This document shows positions 34,991-45,346 of a stretch of 45,346 nt of DNA, in pieces. The DNA is from Lingula anatina. Its lineage: Eukaryota > Brachiopoda > Lingulata > Lingulida > Lingulidae. Position 1 is the first letter of the stretch. Every line of letters starts with the position of its first letter. The stretch spans positions 157,124 through 202,469 of the forward strand of contig NW_019775817.1 in assembly GCF_001039355.2 (NCBI RefSeq), given 5' to 3'. Made by a program: the position numbers and the translations under genes. The notes beneath the pieces were generated by a model. It searched no databases. It was not told the DNA's origin and saw only the letters and a program-made list of their open reading frames with translations.

Positions 34991-37062
34991 ATTACTATAA
35001 TATATTAGTACAAATCTTTTGATAGTATAATTTAAATATCATATTAATGTAAACGCACTTAATGCTCAATAAAATATCTTTTATGCCTTTATTTTTGATC
35101 ATTTTTATGATGTGATTTATTTTTCTGACTTTTATCTTTTGAATAATGATTAATTCCAATGGTGGGGTGTGATTAAATAATTTAAATCATGTTTAAGGGA
35201 TTGGGTTTGGTCACTTTAATATAGAGAGCAAGGAAGGAGTGAGGGGCTCCAACAATTTCTCATCAATTTTTTTAAAGGGGGGGGGGGGATAAAAACATTT
35301 CAACCCACCTGTATCAAGAACTCTACAGCAATATTTCAGATCTTCCAGTGTTATAAATATTGCACTGGAATTACCAGATATAACCTTCTTTATTTTTGGA
35401 ACCTAATTTTTATTTTGGGCAATTGTACAGATATGAAGTGACATCAGAATACAATTTTATCTCCCTTTATCAAATTGGTTTTCCAGTTTTCGGTGTGCCA
35501 TTGATGAAATCTCTCTCTCTCTCATAATTCCGTGGCACAGATTTATTGTCATGGAGATGGTGGGATAATGCCATTAATGAACATGAAATTACAAGCACAT
35601 AATAGTATGGGGTACCTCTTAAATGATCATCAAAATTTTAGTGGAGTGAAGTGACCTAGATCTAATTTTTTCTTCTAAATTGGTTTTTACTTTTTCAAAT
35701 CAATAAAGATTTCGAAATGTATCACTTAAAACTGATAACTGTGTCGAGAAATACACCCTGGGTGCCAGGGTTCCAAAGGTGACTCATCCACACAGTGCTG
35801 GCCAAGAGTCTCCCGAGTTTAAACTGTGAAAGCGGGGTGCAGATTTTATTAGCAATAACATACCAGTCTTCTTCAGGAGCAATAAATAAATAAATAAATA
35901 AAAATCAACAACTTTTCTTGAAATATTTGATTTGGATTTTTGTCCAAAGGTTTCTAGTCCACGCCATTGCAAAGGACACCCTTTATCTGGAGATGGGGAG
36001 GACGAATATTTTTTCTTCACTGATAAATTAATTTCAAATAAATTCATAAGAAAACTGTAAGTTAAATAAGCAAAACAGTTCTGCTTTTCATAGCATGCAC
36101 ATTTTATTACACAATTCAAGAAAATAAAACTAAAATTTAGTAACTGCAGTTTCACCTGTTCTGGTTAAAATTAGCAAAATATTCAGTTAGAAATTTAGAA
36201 TACTTTAATGAAAATTACTAAGTACTTCAACTTTGGCAAACATTTTTAAATTGTAAATGTATAATTTGTTGCTTTACCAAACAATACTTTTTAAAATGCT
36301 CTTCAGCAACAATAAAACAATCAAAGTAAGAAAAATAACAAATGTCCACTGTTGACTTTGCTATTGTTGACTTAAAGTCTGGAAATAAAAAGAAAAATGA
36401 GAATTTATCAATAAGACTACAAAATAACAATAAACTTAGTTGCGGAATATGAAAATTCAAACTGCATCACTGAAATCAATGATATTAACTGGAAATCTAC
36501 TTCAATATTTCACACATATTTCTCAAGTGAATTAATGAAATGCAGTAAACAAACAAAAAAGACTTTAACGAAAACTTTTTTTCAGAATTTAAAACAAATA
36601 TCCTCTAGCACTCTTGTGCTTAAAGAACTCCATAAAACTGCAGTACAACCAGAGTGCAGCACAATGTTATATACTGCGAAACTGCGGCCCCTAACACATA
36701 AATAATAAAGATTAAGTTACGTTGTCATGGAAACAATAAATGCCATCGCCAGGCAAAGTTGTCCTGCACTGTCCAAGACACATGGGAAAGAATCCTTCAT
36801 TGGTCATATACTCATCACGGGAGCCTACATAGAAGTTATCAATAAGATGCATGTTCCAAACTCATCCAAATTAAACAAGACGTAATCTAAATCACATCAC
36901 CAGATATGAAGATTACAATACAGCCATGCCCCTACTTTCCAGCTGCTATTACCTTTAATGATTTTTTTCCAACATCTCCTGAACACAGTAAGGAAAACTA
37001 TTTTACAGATAAAATCTGGTTCCCGACATTCCAATGCCCAAGTACAACAGAAAATCAAACCA
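34991..37062. other. Intergenic/3' region between the two genes
   Basis: AT-rich sequence separates the TTC17-like stop codon (37063) from the TRIM first exon. It must hold the TTC17-like 3' UTR and the distal TRIM promoter. A run of G is at about 35278-35288 and a short AAAT repeat at 35881-35902. No exon was seen. Confidence 0.5.
36954..36959 (-). terminator. Candidate poly(A) signal (ATTAAA) of the TTC17-like gene
   Basis: ATTAAA lies 104 bases after the stop codon, with T/G-rich sequence following. A canonical AATAAA appears only about 950 bases after the stop (36103-36108), so either could be used. Confidence 0.35.
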
Positions 37063-37641
37063 TCAACAGTTACACTTTCTCATCCTCATCAGCTTTGGGT
37101 TAATCCCCAGCTTAATGGACCTCATGGCCATCGCTCTGTTAAAATGGCGCTGAGTTTTCGACAACTCCCCGTAGTCATCCAGGTTCGCATCTAAAGACGT
37201 GAGAATCCCAACCAAGACTCCTAATACAAGAAACAGGATAATAAATAGGGTATAGTACGTCACTGTGGGATCAGGAGTCATTTCCATCTCGCGCAAATGG
37301 GCCTGCGCCGGCTGAAAACCAGGGTTCAGATCGAGCGTGTGACGAAAATGCAAAGCGGCCTCGTGAAAGTGTCCGTACGCTTTGAGGATCTCCCCTAAAG
37401 TAAAGTGCTGAAGCCAGGAGTTTTGGTCGGCCGTTTGCAATTCCAAGGATTTTCGCGTGAGAAATATGGCATCGTCCAGGAACTGTAAATTAAAGAGAAC
37501 TCGTGCCAGGTTCAGAAGCACATCGGGATTGTTAGGAGATATGGAGAGAGCTTTTCTAAAGCATTCTATGGACAATTGGGTGTTGCCTTTTATCCTCCAG
37601 TAGTTGCCTATCTGGTTGAAGACTTGGGCTGACCTTGGCTT
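37063..37641 (-). CDS. Compact TTC17-like TPR membrane protein, exon 3 (C-terminal)
   Basis: This last coding exon supplies residues 181-372 of a 372-residue model. The acceptor TGTATTTGCCAG before 37641 gives phase 0, matching the end of exon 2. About three TPRs span residues 185-295. Hallmarks are IGNYWRIKGN, CFRKALSISPNNPDVLLNLA and HFTLGEILKAYG, with spacing and wording closely resembling the C-terminal TPR block of animal TTC17 (YWR-KG, CLRQAL, HFTLGN). A hydrophobic helix at about 308-330 (YYTLFIILFLVLGVLVGI) follows, then a basic tail of about 42 residues ending MRMRKCNC. As I recall it, vertebrate TTC17 is far longer and lacks this terminal membrane anchor. TTC17 itself has been linked to actin organisation and cilia; whether that applies here is unknown. 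Confidence 0.8.
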   Translation of the reverse strand, partial: KPRSAQVFNQIGNYWRIKGNTQLSIECFRKALSISPNNPDVLLNLARVLFNLQFLDDAIFLTRKSLELQTADQNSWLQHFTLGEILKAYGHFHEAALHFRHTLDLNPGFQPAQAHLREMEMTPDPTVTYYTLFIILFLVLGVLVGILTSLDANLDDYGELSKTQRHFNRAMAMRSIKLGINPKLMRMRKCNC

Positions 37642-37928
37642 CTGGCAAATACAAAATGTGAGTGATTTAAATGACAGAACTCTAAATACTACATAATCTA
37701 CATACATGATATATTTGTAGCCTATTTATGCTACAAATAATACAGGAACATCTTTACTACATAAAATACAGGGAAATACCCTTATTTCACTAGTTTTTAA
37801 AAACCTGTGCTTTATAGGTTTTAGTTAATGTAAATTTTGGTATGTTTATCCTCAATTATATATCTTTGTACAACTTCTACACTTTGGTTAGAGTTATTCT
37901 TATTAATGCAATATCATCACTTTTGTTA

Positions 37929-37930
37929 TA

Positions 37931-37961
<31 letters not shown>
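37929..37961. repeat. ATT microsatellite beside the exon 2 donor of the TTC17-like gene
   Basis: About eleven ATT units start 15 bases beyond the splice donor (intron side). A second ATT run is at 42917-42945. Confidence 0.95.
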
Positions 37962-37981
37962 TGCACGTCACCCCCACCCAC

Positions 37982-38243
37982 CTCTCGCCGTGACTTCCTC
38001 AACCGTCTCTCCAGGTCGCTCATGTCCACCTCGGAGCTCCGACTGCCTTTTTTCTTAAATATCATGGCCACCTCAGGCTCGGGAATGTGTATGTGTCCCT
38101 TCCTATTGGCTATACCCTGTAGATGATCGTACGGCGTGGTGTTGACAGGTTTCCCGCAGCTCAGGAGGTCGTATTTACTGCTGTGGCCCGCCTGGTGAGG
38201 GGTGGAGATGGAGGTAGATTTCGTAGGAGTGTCTGTGGAGGGA
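37982..38243 (-). CDS. Compact TTC17-like protein, exon 2
   Basis: This exon lies between the acceptor CCTTTTTCTCCAG (before 38243) and the donor GAG then GTGGGT (37981). It takes one base to finish the codon begun in exon 1 and then reads 87 codons, ending RLRKSRRE in phase 0. A Ser/Thr/Pro-rich start (PSTDTPTKSTSISTPHQ) is followed by KYDLLSCGKPV and TTPYDHLQGIANRKGHIHI, then a charged segment with IFKKKGSRSSEVD. The DHL-QG-NR block matches in style the DHLHGVSNR motif that precedes the C-terminal TPRs in TTC17. This is the main reason, apart from the TPRs, for the family call. An ATT microsatellite begins 15 bases beyond the donor. Confidence 0.75.
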
Positions 38244-38948
38244 CTGGAGAAAAAGGTTCAATGGATTACAATTTCAATAAATTCTTAATATATGATACAT
38301 ACAAGTATAATATATTTTCAAGCCTGTAGCCAGCCATTTCAAAGAAAAGGTTATTTTTCTGAAAAAGTGGACTATTTACCATGAATACTTTGTGTGCCTA
38401 GATCTAATTTTACCCAAAGTGGGTTTTTTTCATTTTGGACAAAAAGGGTGTTATTTTTTAACTGCCCCAAGCTATAGGCCTGAATTTGAATAGAATAAAA
38501 AAAAATACATATTTACATGTTAACAGCTTAATTATTTTTTCAATACTACTAAAAAGTTTTAAATATAATATTACTTTTTGAGTTAAATGGTTTGAAATGA
38601 AATTTCATTTAGTAACAGACACGCACGAGAGAGGTGAAATGGAAAGCGAATTACAGACAGGAGGGGGTATGGTAAAACTGCTCAATCAGGACAAAAGGGA
38701 AGCAGACAAAATGTGTGACTGACGTTTAAAAAAAACATACCTGTCATTTCAGAAATGACCACTGTTGGCTAGTGTGGTGGAGGAGATTTTTATTTCACAT
38801 GAATATTTATGTGTGGTCATCAAGAAAACCACTAATAAGGATGGATGAAATTGGACTCAGGAATATAAAAAAATGTAGCTGATTCGTTTTAACTGTAAAA
38901 CAATGAACGTTCAACCATAACATGCTTTAGTATGGACGCTCGACTTAC

Positions 38949-39226
38949 TTTTCAATTTCAGCTTTACAATCCGCACAGTGCCCTTGCTCCATCTCTAAAA
39001 CCCACTCTCCGTCTTTAGACACTCTTGCGGTCGTCAAAATATTCAACATAAGATCCTCATCGGGTTTTCTAAGTCCATTATCTTGCGGTTTTTCATCCGT
39101 CACCACCTTCCCCTCATCAAAATTCAGTCGCCAGTGACTCGATGTTCGAGAGTTGCTGTTGATTATGTGCATGGAAACGATGTAGAGGGCCATGTACGTC
39201 GCACAAGGGACGTCCGTACATGCCAT
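38949..39226 (-). CDS. Compact TTC17-like protein, exon 1 (signal peptide and HW motif)
   Basis: The ATG at 39226 sits in a good context (CAAAATGG). It opens MACTDVPCATYMALYIVSMH, a plausible signal peptide ending near residue 26. Next comes SSHWRLNFDEGKVVTDEK, which resembles the THW-x-EDGKI start of mature TTC17, then a Cys pair (C84, C87). The exon ends with two bases of a codon before the donor GTAAGT (38943-38948); exon 2 completes it as Asn. Total model 278 + 262 + 579 = 1,119 nt, divisible by three. The open frame continues upstream of this ATG, but those codons overlap a TATA-like box and a CCAAT motif, so I prefer 39226. Predicted topology: N-terminus in the ER lumen or outside, tail cytosolic. 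Confidence 0.75.
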
Positions 39227-39359
39227 TTTGGTACCGAAACCCCCTGGATTTGTCAAATACCGTTGATGAATGTCACCAAGTTTGACAGCACCTGTTTTTA
39301 TGACAACAAAGATGGCTGCCCCTATCCCGCACCAATTTGCCGGTCGAATCTTCTGACCA

Positions 39360-39420
39360 CTGATTGGTCGAAATTTTACGTTAGAATTTACACGAGTGGG
39401 CATGGTCGTTTTATATTTGG
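39360..39420 (-). promoter_or_regulatory. Candidate promoter of the TTC17-like gene
   Basis: On the minus strand a TATA-like TATAAAA (39409-39415) lies about 185 bases upstream of the chosen ATG, and an ACCAAT motif (39362-39367) lies between them. This would place transcription start near 39380 and a 5' UTR of about 150 nt. These are short motifs, so the call is tentative. Confidence 0.3.
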
Positions 39421-40170
39421 ACTTTGCAAGCAATAGATTTTTAGATTCGGGTTTCAAAACTCCGGCAAATTACTTTTGTTTCACAAAGTTTTCGTTCATT
39501 TATGTTCATTTATTGGTGAGCTATGATTGACACATAGCAATTTATGTGAGGCAGATTTATGAAACAAGTCCTAGCTCATTGATAATTTCTTTAATAACTT
39601 TAAGGAAAAAACTTTTTACTCTGCAAGTTTCTTTATAAACCCATTTTTGTTTCATTTTCCACAGAAATAACTCAACAATTTTGCAGTTCCAGTCAAATGA
39701 TTTTATAAGCAAATCATGAAAAAAAAAACATATTTCCTTCAACATGTTTCATCTGTTAAGTAAAACAATAATTATATAAATTATGCCACTCTTAATCATT
39801 ACTATTAATTATTACATTAATGTATTTTTAAAAGCATAAACACACGTCTATCAATTCATATAAAACTATCTTTTGAAAAGGCACAAAATGCACTAAAGTT
39901 GGACTAAATCAGTACTTCAAGGCACTATATAGTTGTGTTTATATCTAAACACAAACATATTTTAATTTAATCTACTGCAATGCTAATTAGCTAACATAAC
40001 CACATACTTCAAAACAAAACTTTTTAGAGTCCCTGTCATTTAAGTCGATCCCTTTCATGTCTGACACATGGCCACTTTAGTACTGTAACAATTACTTACT
40101 AGCGATCTAATTTGGGACTATCAAAAGCACCAGGAATGTGTCTTTGCAAAAAGAGAGATAAATATTGGAT

Positions 40171-41037
40171 CAGAGAGGTGATACCACCTACTGGGTATGT
40201 ACCAACAGCTGGATATATTAGGCACAGACCAGAGAGGTGATACCACCTACTGGGTATGTACCAACAGCTGGATATATTAGGCACAGACCAGAGAGGTGAT
40301 ACCACCTACTGGGTATGTACCAACAGCTGGATATATTAGGCACAGACCAGAGAGGTGATACCACCTACTGGGTATGTACCAACAGCTGGATATATTAGGC
40401 ACAGACCAGAGAGGTGATACCACCTACTGGGTATGTACCAACAGCTGGATATATTAGGCACAGACCAGAGAGGTGATACCACCTACTGGGTATGTACCAA
40501 CAGCTGGATATATTAGGCACAGACCAGAGAGGTGATACCACCTACTGGGTATGTACCAACAGCTGGATATATTAGGCACAGACCAGAGAGGTGATACCAC
40601 CTACTGGGTATGTACCAACAGCTGGATATATTAGGCACAGACCAGAGAGGTGATACCACCTACTGGGTATGTACCAACAGCTGGATATATTAGGCACAGA
40701 CCAGAGAGGTGATACCACCTACTGGGTATGTACCAACAGCTGGATATATTAGGCACAGACCAGAGAGGTGATACCACCTACTGGGTATGTACCAACAGCT
40801 GGATATATTAGGCACAGACCAGAGAGGTGATACCACCTACTGGGTATGTACCAACAGCTGGATATATTAGGCACAGACCAGAGAGGTGATACCACCTACT
40901 GGGTATGTACCAACAGCTGGATATATTAGGCACAGACCAGAGAGGTGATACCACCTACTGGGTATGTACCAACAGCTGGATATATTAGGCACAGACCAGA
41001 GAGGTGATACCACCTACTGGGTACGTACCAACAGCTG
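40171..41037. repeat. 59-bp minisatellite, 15 units (last one partial)
   Basis: The unit begins CAGAGAGGTGATACCACC and ends TTAGGCACAGAC. Units start every 59 bases from 40171 to 40997 and look essentially identical; the last full read has one change (GTACGT for GTATGT). The array stops in the middle of a unit at an N (41038) followed by a poly-G run, so its true length is unknown. The unit contains CAGCTG and GGTGATACCACC, which is close to a palindrome. 59 is not a multiple of three and one frame has a stop, so it is not a coding repeat. Confidence 0.95.
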
Positions 41038-41744
41038 NGGGGGGGGGGGGACGAACAACCCTTTTTGCTTGGAAAAGGACCACTCTGGGTAACATTTGAC
41101 CTATGTACTTGAGTATTTTAAGGTAAAAGGTCCACTTTTTCAGAAAACGACCCCTCCCCTCTGAAATTGCTGGCTACGGGCCTGCAAGAAGTATAGTCCT
41201 TGTTTTATTCGAGAAAATATGATATTAATTAGTGCAATTTGGAAACGGAAATGAAAATTGACTTTATATTTATGATGCAGAGTTTTGAGTTTATGTATAA
41301 GAATACAATTCTGACAGTTAAACCTTTGGGAATAAAAGGTTTTATCCTTCCAAGATCTTATAAAATTGAAGTTAATAATGACATAATTTTTATAACCCTG
41401 TCAAATTGGTAACAGCATGCACAATAGATTTTGCTGCCTTGTAAATTACTAGGTGACTCCAAATTCTGTATTAGACAATATACGGCCTTAATCAAATTTG
41501 AACTTGGAATTAGCCCAGGGCTACCTCATTCAGTAAACATTGCTATCTTAACTGAGACCCATATATGCAAAGTAGCATGTACTATTACAGCGTACTATCG
41601 GCTTCTTCAGGTACACTACGTGAGTTGCCACATGTCAGGTGTGTTCAACAGGTGTGCTTTCCCTTTTTTTACTTTGTAGACCTCCGATTTCAAGGTGAGT
41701 GGTTATGTTCCAAATTTTTTCAGATTGGGGATAGAGGGAGAGGG

Positions 41745-41835
41745 GTTCGTGTGTGCGTGTGCGTGTGCGTGTGTGTGTGTGTTAGTGTGTGTGCGTGCAT
41801 GTGTGTGTGTGCGTGCGTGGTGTGTGTGTTTGAGA
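41745..41835. repeat. GT-rich microsatellite
   Basis: Imperfect GT/GC repeats (GTGTGCGTGTGC type) followed by an AG run. Confidence 0.9.
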
Positions 41836-42050
41836 GAGAGAGAGGAGAAATGAATTAGAAGTGTAAAGTGTAGAGAGAGCGAGTTGGTGCAGTTTATGCA
41901 CTGCTATTACATTCTATCACCACACAGGAAGGAAAGGAAGGAAAGGGGTGATTTTGTTAATTTAGAATCCAGCAGAAGAGATAGAGAGAGAAGTAAAGGA
42001 ATAAAGAGAAGTCACCACATGAGTAGCTCAGTTGATGGACTAGGCATAGA

Positions 42051-42120
42051 CAGGGGCGGATCCAGGATTATATGCGAAGTCGACCCCCTGACCCCCCCCC
42101 CCCCCTCTAAATCGGCCACT
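42051..42120 (+). mobile_element. Fragment with a CAGGGGCGGATCCAGG transposon end
   Basis: The sequence from 42051 begins with the same terminal motif as the 11357/25359 family but continues differently and runs into a poly-C tract. It is probably the end of another, related DNA element. No second end was identified. Confidence 0.5.
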
Positions 42121-42914
42121 ACATATAAGTGGGAAGGGTCAGAAAGTAGCATGAAATAAATGTAGGCTTCAAAAGTCTGATTATAATTCCTTGGTAGTTA
42201 TAACTTGTGCTAGTATCCTAGCGTATACGCGTCTAAAAATCCTACAAATACATGCACCATACCACGAGTCCCTTACAAAGTGTCTCGTGGGGATTTAGAG
42301 GTGGTAAATATATCAGTGTTTGCCCTGTTAGCAAGCTATTAGTGGATAAGTTTACCCTTAAAGTCGTGGTATTTGTGCACACCTGAAAGCTAAGCTGCCT
42401 ATACTACGTCAACGAGGTGTCCAATTAAAGCTGTCCAACTACATGTACAAGGCATGGAGTATACTTATTGCTTTTAATTTTTTCTCTTTTAAAAGTTTTT
42501 GTATAAGTTGTAATTACGCCCATGTCAAAACCAGGCTCTTCCTCTTTTTTAATAAGTGCCTTGTAATTTGTATTAGTGCAATATAATGTAAACATTCTAG
42601 TACAAAAAGCTGAATTTGCCAAAAAAAAAAAAAAAAAAGCTTTTATGGATTTCTTAAATCTACAAGTTTGTCACATTTACAAATGTATTTTATGTTTTTT
42701 TAACAGCAGGAAACTTTTTTCTCTAGAATAGAACTACTCAGTTATGCAGCATGTTTACTATACAACCAACAGATAAGTCAATTGCCAGGCCAGGCTTTAA
42801 TACAGAATATTGTAAATTTGATAAGGTGGAAAGCAAACACAGGCAGTTTTGATATAAAGTAATTTTTTATATGTGCAATACTACTTTAATGTTTCTAGCA
42901 TCTGTTAATGCAAA

Positions 42915-42947
<33 letters not shown>

Positions 42948-44286
42948 ACCACCAGTACTACTAATACTAATAATAATATCATAGTATCTCATAACCAGAT
43001 TCTGTCCCATAAAATCCAGTAAAACAAAGTAAAAGGGGATTCAAATGTCACACATGTGACAGCCGTTTATATTTATGAAGATTTTATGCTGTTAATCCTA
43101 GATCTACATATGAATTGAGTAAAATGCAGAAATACATTTTACTCAGGTGAGAAGTCACACAGCAACTTGGTAGGAGTTTAGTTCATAAATTGACCACTAG
43201 ATGGCAATGTAGGTCATTTGAAACCTGCTTCATCTTCTGAGAAGGATTCAGAGAGATTCAATTTTCTGTTCAATAGGCTTCTATCTAGCTGGACAAATTT
43301 AGACTTGTGTTTTGAAACATTGGATCTGAAATTATTTGTATAAGAGTGATGTCAGTGAAAATAAAAACTCCCATCCACATGTAAACACCACATTCTAGTA
43401 CATGTAATAAAACAATTAAAAAAAGGGAAAAACAAGATAAAAGTCTTATTTATCATTTCAATCTTATTTTGCTTACACATTTAACATGGCTGTAATTTTA
43501 TGGAATATTTATATGTACATTTTCAATTGCAATTCAGTTAAAACATGCATGTATTCTTCTGAAATGTTGCAAAATTTCATGTAAAGAAGTATATATCTGC
43601 ATCTTTCATTATATTACATGCATAATCGCTTCCTCTACAGAGCTAAGAGATGAATCAAGAAGTTAACAAGAATCCAGTTACTTTTACTGTTTTGCTTTGG
43701 CCTTCGAGTTGAAAATCCATCCAGCTTAGTTGAAAACAATATCAGTAAATGAAATCTAATGCACTGCTCCTCACTATATTTGTTTTACAGCTGATTAAAA
43801 TTACAGTTCGGTCTTTTTAAATTCCTCTTATGATAGGATAAATATAAGGCTTGTTCCATTTCAATCGCGCATAAAAGCTTTGAATTCTTGAACATGTCTA
43901 ACAGAGTTTTCTGAGCTGTTATCTACCTTTCATGTCCTAATTCATTGATAATACAACCCCATTACCTGGGGTTATGTAGTCTAGTATTCTAGCTCCACTA
44001 ACAAGTCCATTATACTATGTTGTTTTAAGGCCTTTAAGATAGAAATCAGTAGTGGACAAACTTTGTCCGCTTGACCAGTTACATTTCAGGCATGTTCACA
44101 CTGGGTTTTATTAGGATCGCGTCTCTTAACTGTCTCTGATGCAGTGTGGTTTGAGGGGGTTTTCCACAAAAGGTGCACAAAATGTGGTCAAAATTGTTAC
44201 AGCAAGTTGATTGCAAGTAGTCATTATCACCATGGCAGCAGAACTGGCAGATTTTTTTGTATATCAATCCCCCAGATATTCCATTA

Positions 44287-44397
44287 TTATATATAGATAC
44301 ACTCATTGTACAGAGGAATGTTTTGTTTCAGTTGCTCCACGAACTTGATGCATGTTGAAGCTGTATGATGATTTGTGGAGCATAATGATATAAATCT
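44287..44397 (-). CDS. Possible terminal exon of an unknown minus-strand gene
   Basis: An excellent acceptor (TTTTCCCCTTTTTTTTCAG ending at 44398) precedes an open frame of 36 codons. It starts RFISLCSTNHHTASTC, continues IKFVEQLKQNIPLYNE and ends CIYI, then TAA. The amino acid make-up is protein-like. An overlapping downstream ORF in another frame (44079-44306) contains paired cysteines (ICQFCCH and CTFCGKP), like a zinc-binding fold. So either the gene continues through a frameshift or unrecognised splice, or the region is a decayed gene. The gene would extend beyond the window to the right. Family not recognised. Confidence 0.3.
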   Translation of the reverse strand, partial: RFISLCSTNHHTASTCIKFVEQLKQNIPLYNECIYI

Positions 44398-45346
44398 CTG
44401 AAAAAAAAGGGGAAAATATGCATACATATATACATATATTGACATTGGAATCATATTTCTTCTATAAAACATCATAAATGAAAAATATTGTTGTTCAGAT
44501 GTTAAATAATGTTACCAACAAAACACATGTGTGCAAAACACAATTGACTCAAGGGAATTGAAGGGGGAAAGCCTTGGACTGACAACTAAATGGAAAGAGA
44601 ATGACAAATTTATTAGTTAATTTTGGACATGTTTTTGATATGCAACCTGCAATCCTTGCTTAATAAGAAATAACAGATTGTCCTGATTGAAAACTGGAAG
44701 AAATCACTGAATGCAGTTCAACTCTCTCCTCACTGAGTGGACACCACCTATAAGCCTTAATGGTCCATTGAACAAAGTGACTTGTTATATTTAAAGACCC
44801 CTGTTTTGCTTTCTCAGTCCCTGGTGCCAGAAATAATACCAAGTGCTCAAAGCAGTTAGGGGAATTTAATTTGATTTCTGCTGGATCTTGAATTCCCAAT
44901 TAACGTTTTCAGAGTGGAGGTTGTTTGTGCCTGTTTGTTGAATACATGGTCTGGAGTTGACAGGGGGAATGGAATATGACTTCATATTCAGAAATAGCGA
45001 GAGAGTGTTTGATATTATTTGGAAGAGAAACACACAGGTGTCAGAGTTACTTCCAGGCTGTAGCAGTTGAATTATTTAAGACTTCTGTCTTGATAATTTT
45101 GTGAGAGCCCCTGGAATGACATATTCGTCTTAAGGCTACATTTTAACAAAAGAACATTTATGCCATATCTGTTTCTGGTTACACCGCAAATGTTGTGAAA
45201 GATTCAATTTAATTAGGCTTCTGTATGCTACTTCTGATCCAACGTGTTCCTTCAGTATTTTGTGGTTTTAATTTGTGAGGAATTTTATTCCAGTCAGGCT
45301 GCAGATACTTTTTAACTTAATCAAAGCACCACCCAAATTTTATTAA

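Larger units (their letters stand above)
39421..45346. other. Region upstream of the TTC17-like gene
   Basis: Mostly non-coding: the 59-bp minisatellite (40171-41037), GT, AG and ATT microsatellites, a transposon-end fragment, and the possible terminal exon at 44287-44397. A 15-base block at 41680-41694 on the plus strand has consensus splice sites on both sides. Nothing else was identified. Confidence 0.5.

Noticed and set aside
39227-39457. N-terminal extension of the TTC17-like ORF by 77 codons
   Set aside because: The far start is TTG, not ATG; the stretch overlaps TATA-like and CCAAT motifs; and the signal peptide begins at the 39226 ATG.
40099-40305. ORF in the 59-bp minisatellite as a repeat protein
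   Set aside because: The unit length is not a multiple of three and one frame stops each 177 bases; no longer frame is possible.
40171-41037. CRISPR array
   Set aside because: The units are directly adjacent with no unique spacers, and the DNA is eukaryotic: a minisatellite.

Overview
This is eukaryotic, AT-rich, intron-rich genomic DNA, most likely from a marine invertebrate and possibly a mollusc or other lophotrochozoan. The evidence is one intron of about 20 kb, GT-AG splice sites, a metazoan TRIM-NHL protein, abundant microsatellites, and several small families of terminal-inverted-repeat or foldback elements. The phylum is an inference; no species can be named. Four single N characters (15655, 18101, 25120, 41038) look like compressed assembly gaps, and two of them border suspicious repeats.

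Two genes can be supported, both on the minus strand. (1) A TRIM-NHL gene has its RING, B-box, coiled-coil, filamin and NHL domains in one large last exon (4175-6220). A clean 3' splice site (TTGTCCTACTTTCAG) lies just upstream of its usual-looking ATG. Two upstream exons join to it in phase: 14284-14455 (Ser-rich and Glu-rich) and a short ATG exon at 34751-34785. The resulting 750-residue model has no frame break. A further exon-like block at 21785-21861 is open only in a frame that would also join 14284-14455, which suggests alternative N-termini. (2) A three-exon gene at 37063-39226 encodes a 372-residue protein resembling a compact version of TTC17. It has a signal peptide, an HW motif, a DHL-type block, about three TPRs, one membrane segment and a short basic tail. 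All three exons agree in phase.

Region by region: 1-4174 is non-coding, perhaps long 3' UTR, with a foldback. 4175-6220 is the TRIM-NHL domain exon. 6221-14283 is an intron with a 20-bp minisatellite, two TTGCGTCA sites and a possible plus-strand terminal exon at 10796. 14071-17239 is a 1,584-bp segment present twice, separated by one N, and each copy carries the TRIM exon. 17240-34750 is a long intron with MITE-like elements, microsatellites and candidate exons. 34751-37062 holds the TRIM first exon, its promoter and the 3' side of the TTC17-like gene. 39227-45346 holds the TTC17-like promoter, a 59-bp minisatellite cut by an N, and a possible terminal exon of an unknown gene near 44.3 kb.

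The two genes are tandem on one strand, 2.3 kb apart. Nothing in the sequence shows that they work together. I see no operon, CRISPR array, rRNA or convincing tRNA. The points most worth following are the alternative TRIM N-termini, the compact TTC17 relative, and the exon-bearing duplication beside an N.
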